A stretch of DNA of 7,408 bases from Micrococcales bacterium. GTDB taxonomy: Bacteria > Actinomycetota > Actinomycetes > S36-B12 > UBA10799. Location of the stretch: NCBI GenBank assembly GCA_023252115.1, contig JAHEXM010000080.1:1-7408 (forward strand), in the 5' to 3' direction. Made by a program: the position numbers and the translations under genes. Position 1 is the stretch's first letter; each line of letters opens with the position of its first letter. The notes beneath the pieces were generated by a model. The model did no database searches. It was given only the letters and a program-made list of their open reading frames with translations, and was not told where the DNA came from. Shown here in pieces: positions 1-4,469 of this stretch.

Positions 1-449
1 CTGCCAGCTGCAATGTCCTGCGACATGAGATACACGTTGTTGCAGCCGTTATGCGGATTGGCCGGTGCATTGTCTTTCCAACTAATCGCAAGTTGGGCAT
101 AGCTTCCGGGATAAGAACTCGCTACGTGGTCAAGAAATGCAGCACCATCACCCTGGTCGACCTTGGCGGCATAGAAATCGCCGTAGTGTGACGACCCATT
201 TGGCGAGACACCGACACCGGTCACGTAAGAGTCAAACTCGGATCGGTATGTTTGGCCCACCAGCAGTTCAGTTTTCCCGGCCGGGGGTTCAAACGAACTC
301 AAGCTGGCACCGTTCTGCGCCTGAGCCGGAGGAATCGCACCGAAAACCGCGACAACAAGGCACGCCACGAGCAATGCTGCAAGTCCGGACCGCGGCACGG
401 ACCACTGTTGGCTCGACGGTTTTGCGAAATTTCGCAGGCTTTGGCTCAA
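1..449 (-). CDS. Secreted protein of unknown function, 5' part only (leaves left edge)
   Basis: An open frame of 149 codons runs from a TTG at 449 to the window edge with no stop. The TTG is preceded by GGAG (459-456) at 6 bases, and an in-frame TGA lies just upstream, so this start is well supported; a GTG at 398 (18th codon) is the alternative. The N-terminus is a typical signal peptide: polar residues with R6 and K10, then a hydrophobic core (GLAALLVACLVVAVFGAI) and an AQA-type cleavage site near residue 44. The mature part begins QNGASLSSFEPP and includes LLVGQTYRSEFDSYV and SSYPGSYAQLAISWKDN. The Tyr/Trp-rich text has the feel of an extracellular glycoside hydrolase TIM barrel, but I cannot assign a family and the catalytic part would be off the window. 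It is divergent from the ion channel gene, with 288 bases between them. Signal peptide call is firm; function is open. Confidence 0.72.
   Translation of the reverse strand, partial: MSQSLRNFAKPSSQQWSVPRSGLAALLVACLVVAVFGAIPPAQAQNGASLSSFEPPAGKTELLVGQTYRSEFDSYVTGVGVSPNGSSHYGDFYAAKVDQGDGAAFLDHVASSYPGSYAQLAISWKDNAPANPHNGCNNVYLMSQDIAAG
423..436. promoter_or_regulatory. Perfect 14-bp palindrome at the 5' end of the secreted-protein gene
   Basis: TGCGAAATTTCGCA is its own reverse complement. With the TTG start it lies inside the first codons of the minus-strand gene (about codons 5-9); with the GTG start it would sit 24 bases upstream of the start codon. A palindrome this long with an A/T centre looks like a dimeric regulator site, but it may also be chance in coding sequence. 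No cognate regulator is in the window. Confidence 0.35.
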
Positions 450-516
450 CGGGATCTCCGATCAGATGCCGACGCGGGATTCCGAATCACTGCCGGCATT
501 GGGCTACTTGCACCCG

Positions 517-550
517 AGCCTAGATTTAGACACTCGTGTATGCCAATACA
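517..550 (-). promoter_or_regulatory. Candidate promoter of the secreted-protein gene with an overlapping palindrome
   Basis: On the minus strand TTGGCA (546-541, five of six to the -35 consensus) is followed after 18 bases by TAGGCT (522-517), a TANNNT -10. This would give a leader of about 60 bases before the TTG at 449. The -35 lies inside the palindrome TGTAT-gcca-ATACA (537-550), so a protein bound there would block RNA polymerase. The boxes are read directly; promoter activity and repression are inferred. Confidence 0.4.
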
Positions 551-573
551 GTCAAGCAAACACCGCCCGTTCA

Positions 574-585
574 GCCTAAAAAGGC
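574..585. repeat. Short inverted repeat GCCT-AAAA-AGGC
   Basis: Four-base arms flank an AAAA centre between the two larger palindromes of the divergent region. It is too short to act as a terminator by itself and has no downstream U-run. It is recorded because this 70-base stretch holds three inverted repeats. Confidence 0.2.
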
Positions 586-592
586 CATCTCT

Positions 593-608
593 CATACACG
601 AATGTATG
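593..608. promoter_or_regulatory. Operator-like palindrome CATACA-cgaa-TGTATG
   Basis: Perfect six-base arms around a four-base centre. Its half-sites are the same five bases as in the palindrome at 537-550 but in reverse order (ATACA N4 TGTAT here, TGTAT N4 ATACA there); the centres are 57 bases apart. The left arm plus flank (CATACACGA, 593-601) is also the reverse complement of TCGTGTATG at 534-542, so the two sites form a longer 9-bp inverted pair. This fits a two-site operator for one dimeric regulator in a divergent region, but no regulator gene is visible. Confidence 0.4.
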
Positions 609-660
609 TTTGCGAGGGACGCACCTTGTGGAAAGCACGCGGCCCAGAATCAGACAATCG

Positions 661-679
661 ATCGCACTCGCTGTGCGAT
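661..679. promoter_or_regulatory. Perfect hairpin/inverted repeat upstream of the ion channel gene
   Basis: ATCGCAC-tcgct-GTGCGAT gives a seven-base perfect stem with a five-base loop, 58 bases before the channel start. There is no run of T after it on either strand, so a classic intrinsic terminator is unlikely. It could be an operator, or an RNA structure if transcription begins upstream; if the channel mRNA is leaderless, only the DNA form would matter. Confidence 0.35.
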
Positions 680-725
680 GATCCAACGCCCCGCCTTTCG
701 GCTGTGAACAAAGGTCACGCTTCAG

Positions 726-731
726 TACTCT
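726..731 (+). promoter_or_regulatory. Candidate -10 box (TACTCT) for a leaderless channel transcript
   Basis: TACTCT fits the actinobacterial TANNNT -10 pattern and ends six bases before the GTG at 738, placing the transcription start at or next to the first codon. There is no Shine-Dalgarno sequence near the GTG (the only AAGG is 23 bases away). No clear -35 is seen. Inferred from spacing only. Confidence 0.35.
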
Positions 732-737
732 CCCGTC

Positions 738-1823
738 GTGGCCACCAGGCGAAAGACCCGGGTTCTAGCCAGGATCCTGTTGATCTGCGGGCCGGTTGCC
801 GCGCTCGTGGCCTTAGTTGCGACGGGAATAAGCACTGTCCAAAGCCCGGCCGTAGCCGCCGCGAAGAATCCCCAGTCAGCGCAGATCGCCCGCGCTCATC
901 ATCAAATGCAGGCGCCGCGTGCCGCATCTGAGAAAAAAACTCCCGGACCAGAAGTAGTGAGGGTCGGGATTTACTACAACCGAGTGCTAGGCATTCACCC
1001 CTCTGAGAATAGCTACGACGTCGACTTCTTTCTTTGGCTCAATTGGAAGGGCAGTCTCGATGCGTCCAGCACACTGGACTTGCTCAATAGCATCGGTAAT
1101 CCCGCGAAGCGTGACCCGTTCTACCCGGTACCCCAAAAGCAACCAGACGGAAGTAATTACCAAGGTTGGCATATCCAAGCGACGTTTGATTCGCCGATGG
1201 ACTTCCGCGACTACCCCGCCGATGAACAGACCTTGCCGATAACAATCGAAGATAATCAATCTGACGCGACGCTTCTGCAATATCAGGTCGGCGATGTTGG
1301 CGCGTCGGACAGCTTTTCGGAATTGACTGACGGCTGGCAGATGAAGTCTTTGCCGACGGCCAAAGTCAGCGAAGACGCTTACAACACCAGTTTTGGACTG
1401 GGCTCAGCGAATAGTACGTACTCGCAAATTTCATTCTCGTTTCAAGTGGGCCGAAACGTTGCCGCGTATTGGACCAAGGCATTGCTCGGTGTACTCATCA
1501 TCGTGGGCATCGCGATGCTGGTGTTCTTCCTTGACCCACACCACGTCGAGGCCCGCGTTCTGGCGGCGATCACCGCCCTGATCTCGGCGGTCCTGCTGCA
1601 CGATGCGACAGCTCAGCAGCTCCCGTTCATCACGTATTTCGAGAGAGTCGACTGGATCTATCTACTCACCTACGTCGTGATATTTGTGGCAATGATCGAG
1701 ACCGTTGTCTCGGTGCATCTCGACGGCAAAGGCAAGAACCGACTCGCTCGAAAGATCGACCACATCACCGCTGCGGGCGTAGGCGTCGTATTTGTCGTGG
1801 GCATTCTGATGACCATTCTGTAG
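738..1823 (+). CDS. Pentameric ligand-gated ion channel (prokaryotic Cys-loop receptor homologue)
   Basis: 361 aa; forms, by family, a homopentameric ion channel of the inner membrane with an extracellular ligand-binding domain. Order: basic N-terminus and signal/hydrophobic segment (about 8-30), low-complexity Ala-rich linker (31-70), beta-sandwich domain (72-240) with VRVGIYYN and DVDFFLWLNW, then four membrane helices: M1 about 244-265, M2 271-294, M3 304-328, M4 342-361. The Pro-loop SPMDFRDYPADEQTL (152-166) matches GLIC (SP-DFR-YP-D-QTL, from memory). From E271 to LP at 295-296 the M2 region aligns without gaps to GLIC: E at -2', R at 0', L at 2', T at 6', I at 9', L at 13'. M3 has FVAMIE like GLIC's FVAVIE. 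There is no Cys in the ligand domain, as in other bacterial members, and the M3-M4 loop is very short and basic. The E at -2' suggests cation selectivity (inference). GTG 738 is the only start after an upstream stop at 705. Ligand unknown. Confidence 0.93.
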   Translation: MATRRKTRVLARILLICGPVAALVALVATGISTVQSPAVAAAKNPQSAQIARAHHQMQAPRAASEKKTPGPEVVRVGIYYNRVLGIHPSENSYDVDFFLWLNWKGSLDASSTLDLLNSIGNPAKRDPFYPVPQKQPDGSNYQGWHIQATFDSPMDFRDYPADEQTLPITIEDNQSDATLLQYQVGDVGASDSFSELTDGWQMKSLPTAKVSEDAYNTSFGLGSANSTYSQISFSFQVGRNVAAYWTKALLGVLIIVGIAMLVFFLDPHHVEARVLAAITALISAVLLHDATAQQLPFITYFERVDWIYLLTYVVIFVAMIETVVSVHLDGKGKNRLARKIDHITAAGVGVVFVVGILMTIL

Positions 1824-1854
1824 CCGTCACGCCCGACGCGTTGTGTGAGATCTA

Positions 1855-3450
1855 CTACTTGCTGGACACCGTCGAGGCTTTTCGTGCAGTTTTCTTCGCC
1901 GTCTTCTTCGCAGCTTTCTTCGCCGTCTTCTTCGCAGCTTTCTTCGCCGTCTTCTTCGCAGCTTTCTTCGCCGCCGTCTTCTTCACTGCTTTTCTCGGTT
2001 CGGGAACAAATCCGCCAAGCTTCACGGGCTTCCCCGTGACTTTTGCGAAGCCATCGGCCAAACAACGCACCAGCACATCGGGGTCGGGAATAGCCGCATC
2101 GTCGATCGACAATCCAATACAAGCTTGCTTGTTGTAGGTGAGCATCGCGACAAAGACGGCAGCACCGATCAACGGCGGGAACGGAATGATGTGTTCGACC
2201 TTGGCGCCTGCAAGCCACAGCTGCACCGGGGGTCCAGGCACGTTTGAGGCCGTGAGGTCGCTGCTGGTGGCTGCCGAGATCACAAAGTCTGTGGGAATGA
2301 AGCGACTCGCTTCGCCAAGCTGATTCGACATTCCGATGACTGGCTCGGCACGCCATTTGGCGACAATTTGGTGCACGGTGTCCATCAACTTGTTCGAATC
2401 TGGCTCATTCAATGGCAAATCGAAATGAGCAATGCCGACAGCATTACCACCACCGTCGGCGGAGGTACGAGTACTAATCGGCATGCTGATGTGCAGCGCA
2501 TCGATGCTCGTGTTGTGCTTCTCGTGATACAGCTCCATACCAGCAGCGATTGACGCTAGGAAGACATCGTTGACACTGTGTCCTTGGGCCTTCCCGGCGT
2601 CGCGAACATCGCTGAAGGGCAACTCAAAGGCATCACAATGAAAGTTTGCGCTTCGCTTGGTCATGATTGGAGACGCTGGTTTCGAAGGCACCTTCGAATA
2701 CTTGGCGATGGACGTTGCTACATCAACGACTTTTGACACTGTCTCCTTGGGCGATTTCGCCGCATTCACTGCCGCCGATGGCGCACCCTTGGCCAGCTCC
2801 GTCACCGTCGTTGCAACCCAGTTGGCGTTGTCGCGAATCATGGTCTTGCCGAAGTCTCGCTTGGACGATAAGTCACCAGGCGCTGGCGCATCAGGCATCG
2901 GTCCGAGATCGGCGCCTTCAGCGCTTAGATCGACCAGTGTCTGGCCGATCTTCATTGCCCCCTGTCCGTCTGCAATGGCGTGGTGCAGTTTGAAAATTAT
3001 CGCCGCTTTGCCACCAGGAAGGCCTTCAAGGACTGTCACGCGCCACAGCGAACGATCCAAGTCAAAATCCGTCATCCCTTGGCGCCGAGCATCTGCAAGA
3101 ACGTCATCCCAGGTTGAGCCATCTGGCATGCGAAAACGACGAAGGTGAAATGACAGGTCGAAATTCTCATCAACCACCAGGCGCGGGTTGGCGATGGGAA
3201 CCGGACCTTCCACCACTTTCATCCGCAGAACCGGCGCAATTCGGCTTGCCCGGTCGTACCGGTCCACCAGGCGTTTCCAATCGGGTGCTCGGTCAAGAAC
3301 GTAAACCGCGATCATCGTCGAGCGCATCGTTTGACTCTCAGTCGACGATCGCCACGTCGCGAAGTCCCACCCAGAAAGACGGCTTGGTTTCAGGACTGTT
3401 TGGGATGGCGACGGCGAGCCCTTGGACTGCTCAGATGACGATGCGGCCAC
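1855..3450 (-). CDS. Wax ester synthase/diacylglycerol O-acyltransferase (WS/DGAT family) with Lys/Ala-rich C-terminal tail
   Basis: 531 aa from the GTG at 3450, which has GGAGG (3464-3460) nine bases upstream; a TTG at 3459 abuts that GGAGG directly and is unlikely. Transfers an acyl group from acyl-CoA to a long-chain alcohol or diacylglycerol, making storage wax ester or triacylglycerol at the membrane/lipid droplet. Visible family marks: catalytic HHAIADG (HHxxxDG, residues 156-162; bases 2985-2965), SVNDVFLA (about 293-300), MPISTR (about 323-328), and the C-terminal-domain signature SNVPGPPVQLWLAGA (about 402-416) with P-rich IPFPPLIGA and a late GLSIDD. After the enzyme ends (about residue 480) there is a roughly 45-residue tail made of KKAAKKTA octads, ending in KASTVSSK. 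It is convergent with the channel gene (31-base gap). The 150 bases upstream show no strong promoter. Substrate preference (wax versus triacylglycerol) cannot be read from sequence. Confidence 0.93.
   Translation of the reverse strand: MAASSSEQSKGSPSPSQTVLKPSRLSGWDFATWRSSTESQTMRSTMIAVYVLDRAPDWKRLVDRYDRASRIAPVLRMKVVEGPVPIANPRLVVDENFDLSFHLRRFRMPDGSTWDDVLADARRQGMTDFDLDRSLWRVTVLEGLPGGKAAIIFKLHHAIADGQGAMKIGQTLVDLSAEGADLGPMPDAPAPGDLSSKRDFGKTMIRDNANWVATTVTELAKGAPSAAVNAAKSPKETVSKVVDVATSIAKYSKVPSKPASPIMTKRSANFHCDAFELPFSDVRDAGKAQGHSVNDVFLASIAAGMELYHEKHNTSIDALHISMPISTRTSADGGGNAVGIAHFDLPLNEPDSNKLMDTVHQIVAKWRAEPVIGMSNQLGEASRFIPTDFVISAATSSDLTASNVPGPPVQLWLAGAKVEHIIPFPPLIGAAVFVAMLTYNKQACIGLSIDDAAIPDPDVLVRCLADGFAKVTGKPVKLGGFVPEPRKAVKKTAAKKAAKKTAKKAAKKTAKKAAKKTAKKTARKASTVSSK
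1892..1963. repeat. 24-bp tandem repeat, three perfect copies, encoding the basic tail
   Basis: Three identical 24-base units occupy 1892-1915, 1916-1939 and 1940-1963; a fourth diverged copy with one extra GCC follows from 1964. Each unit encodes one octad of Lys/Ala/Thr (KKAAKKTA, minus strand). Identity at the DNA level, including synonymous positions, shows recent expansion by slippage or unequal recombination; copy number is likely to vary between strains. Confidence 0.9.
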
Positions 3451-3459
3451 TTCGGTCAA

Positions 3460-3464
3460 CCTCC
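3460..3464 (-). promoter_or_regulatory. Ribosome binding site that decides the acyltransferase start
   Basis: GGAGG on the minus strand. It is immediately adjacent to the TTG at 3459 (spacing 0) but nine bases from the GTG at 3450, so the GTG is the probable start and the first three codons of the longer reading are leader. Confidence 0.7.
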
Positions 3465-3604
3465 GATTGCTGTTTGCGGCATTTCCCGTTGTCCGGCCCG
3501 CGAATATTTGAGCCCGACGAAACTACGAAAGACAGTAGGCATTAGAAGTTGCTGTCGCATTCCAGAACACCTGAAACGGAGGATCTCAATGCGCCAATCG
3601 TTGG

Positions 3605-3952
3605 TTAGACGTCGGTGCCCGGCCGTCTGCCATCAGAAACGTCATTTGTCCAACTCTGTCCGTCCCACCAACGCCAGGCATTCCGTCCGGTCGGGTCCGG
3701 AAACCAGCCGGCTGGCACGTGGCCGCCAAGCTGCGCGCCGCTTGAGCCTAGCGTTGCCCCGATGGCGGCTGAATTTTGCTGATTGCCTCGGCGAACCAGG
3801 AACACGATGAGGATTGCTGCTCCGATCATCACGAGCAGCATGGCAAATCCAACGAGAATCAAACCGACCAGAATCGGGTGTCCGGTGTTTTCCGGCTGAC
3901 ATCCAGGCAAACTGGGATTGCAGGAATCTGCAAGCGTGAGCAAGGTCGACAT
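3605..3952 (-). CDS. Small single-pass membrane protein with C-terminal DUF2510 domain
   Basis: 115 aa. A short N-terminal segment (1-25) contains two cysteines in DSCNPSLPGC, followed by one membrane helix (about 27-53) ending in VRR, a polar linker (55-78) and a DUF2510 domain (about 79-108: VPAGWFPDPTGRNAWRWWDG, then QSWT). DUF2510 is a short Trp-rich domain common in actinobacterial membrane-associated proteins, function unknown. The RR after the helix predicts N-terminus outside and DUF2510 in the cytoplasm; the C11/C18 pair could form an external disulfide loop. Start is the ATG at 3952; no Shine-Dalgarno is present and a TATACT box ends eight bases upstream, suggesting a leaderless mRNA. 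It is divergent from the next gene (56 bases between start codons). No partner is evident. Confidence 0.85.
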   Translation of the reverse strand: MSTLLTLADSCNPSLPGCQPENTGHPILVGLILVGFAMLLVMIGAAILIVFLVRRGNQQNSAAIGATLGSSGAQLGGHVPAGWFPDPTGRNAWRWWDGQSWTNDVSDGRRPGTDV

Positions 3953-3961
3953 GATCGATCA
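3952..3961. promoter_or_regulatory. Palindrome TGATCGATCA, copy 1, between -10 box and start of the DUF2510 gene
   Basis: A perfect 10-bp palindrome covers the gap between the TATACT -10 and the ATG of the minus-strand gene, touching both. The same 10 bases occur at 4443-4452 just before the ribosome binding site of the glycerol dehydrogenase gene. A shared operator is possible; GATC-rich decamers also arise by chance. Confidence 0.3.
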
Positions 3962-3966
3962 GTATA
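3961..3966 (-). promoter_or_regulatory. Candidate -10 box (TATACT) for the DUF2510 gene
   Basis: TATACT on the minus strand is five of six to TATAAT and ends eight bases before the ATG at 3952, so transcription would begin at about the first codon. I see no convincing -35. This is the best -10 match of the three leaderless candidates in the window. Confidence 0.45.
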
Positions 3967-3993
3967 TGTTCCAAGCAGGGAACTCGGCGCCAA

Positions 3994-3999
3994 TACGAT
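3994..3999 (+). promoter_or_regulatory. Candidate -10 box (TACGAT) for the 4009 membrane protein gene
   Basis: TACGAT fits TANNNT and ends nine bases before the GTG at 4009; no Shine-Dalgarno lies in the gap. Back to back with the minus-strand -10 at 3961-3966, it would make a compact divergent promoter pair within 56 bases. Weak on its own. Confidence 0.3.
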
Positions 4000-4008
4000 C
4001 GGCTTGAC

Positions 4009-4374
4009 GTGAACACAACATTGTTTGTGCAAGCCCTCGTTCTTACTCTGCTCATCGAGATACCGATCTACACATTGCTTTTGCGATACTTCGCAAACGT
4101 TTCCGTCTGGCAAGCGCTTGTTGCCGCGATTCTTGTCAACCTGATCAGCTACCCGCTGTTTGTTGCCCTCCTGGTGCCATTTGGGTCGCAATACCTTGCG
4201 CCGGTGCCGGCAGTACTTGTGGGCGAGGCAATTGTTTGCATTGTCGAGGCGGCACTGCTGAGCGCCTGGCTGCGCCGTGACTCTTTGGTAGTCATTGCAG
4301 TAGTGCTAGTCGCAAATGGATGTTCCATGGTCGCTGGGCTTGGCTACTTTGCATTGGTCGCGCACTGGTGGTGA
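4009..4374 (+). CDS. Four-helix integral membrane protein of unknown function
   Basis: 121 aa from a GTG start. Almost entirely hydrophobic, with four predicted helices: about 4-25, 33-56, 64-87 and 91-117. Polar residues sit within them: E17 in IEIPIY, N44 in VNLISYP, E73 and E80 in GEAIVCIVEA, and N103 in ANGCSMVAG. Membrane-embedded Glu and Asn with adjacent Pro (EIP, SYP) suggest a functional pattern rather than a simple anchor, such as ion, metal or small-solute handling, but I do not recognise a named family. It ends 95 bases before gldA on the same strand, so co-transcription is possible, though gldA has its own strong ribosome binding site and a palindrome before it. Confidence 0.72.
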   Translation: MNTTLFVQALVLTLLIEIPIYTLLLRYFANVSVWQALVAAILVNLISYPLFVALLVPFGSQYLAPVPAVLVGEAIVCIVEAALLSAWLRRDSLVVIAVVLVANGCSMVAGLGYFALVAHWW

Positions 4375-4442
4375 GACATCGGGCGCGCCGTGATGACGAG
4401 CGGTACATTCTCAATGCTCGCGCAACGAGACATCCCGGCAAG

Positions 4443-4452
4443 TGATCGATCA
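4443..4452. promoter_or_regulatory. Palindrome TGATCGATCA, copy 2, before gldA
   Basis: Identical to 3952-3961. It ends four bases before the GGAGG of gldA, so a bound protein would hinder transcription or the RNA palindrome could sit next to the ribosome binding site. Evidence is only the repeat and its position. Confidence 0.3.
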
Positions 4453-4456
4453 TTTC

Positions 4457-4461
4457 GGAGG
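4457..4461 (+). promoter_or_regulatory. Ribosome binding site of gldA
   Basis: CGGAGG with eight bases before the ATG at 4470. It is one of the few clear Shine-Dalgarno sites in the window and fixes the gldA start. Confidence 0.8.
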
Positions 4462-4469
4462 ACCAACAA

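Noticed and set aside
252..707. Plus-strand frame across the left gene and the intergenic region
   Set aside because: Antisense to the signal-peptide gene, no ribosome binding site, and composition has no protein-like pattern.
1824..1854. Expected bidirectional terminator between the convergent channel and acyltransferase genes
   Set aside because: I looked for a stem with a T-run and found none in the 31-base gap; termination here may be Rho-dependent or inside the coding ends.
1892..1990. Possible CRISPR-like repeat array
   Set aside because: Units are directly adjacent without spacers and keep the acyltransferase reading frame; it is a coding tandem repeat.
1841..2137. Plus-strand Phe/Ala-rich reading frame that looks like a membrane protein
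   Set aside because: It is the antisense of the Lys-codon repeat of the acyltransferase tail (CTT/TTC reading of AAG/GAA); the minus-strand gene has clear family motifs.
1670..2356. Minus-strand frame with Glu/Asp/Cys-rich repeats
   Set aside because: A shifted reading of the same 24-bp repeat in the acyltransferase gene, also overlapping the end of the channel gene; no domain or start signal.
4373..4434. Direct repeat GAGACATC (4373-4380 and 4427-4434) flanking the gap before gldA
   Set aside because: Eight bases only, no inverted ends or inserted gene between; not enough for a target-site duplication or operator claim.
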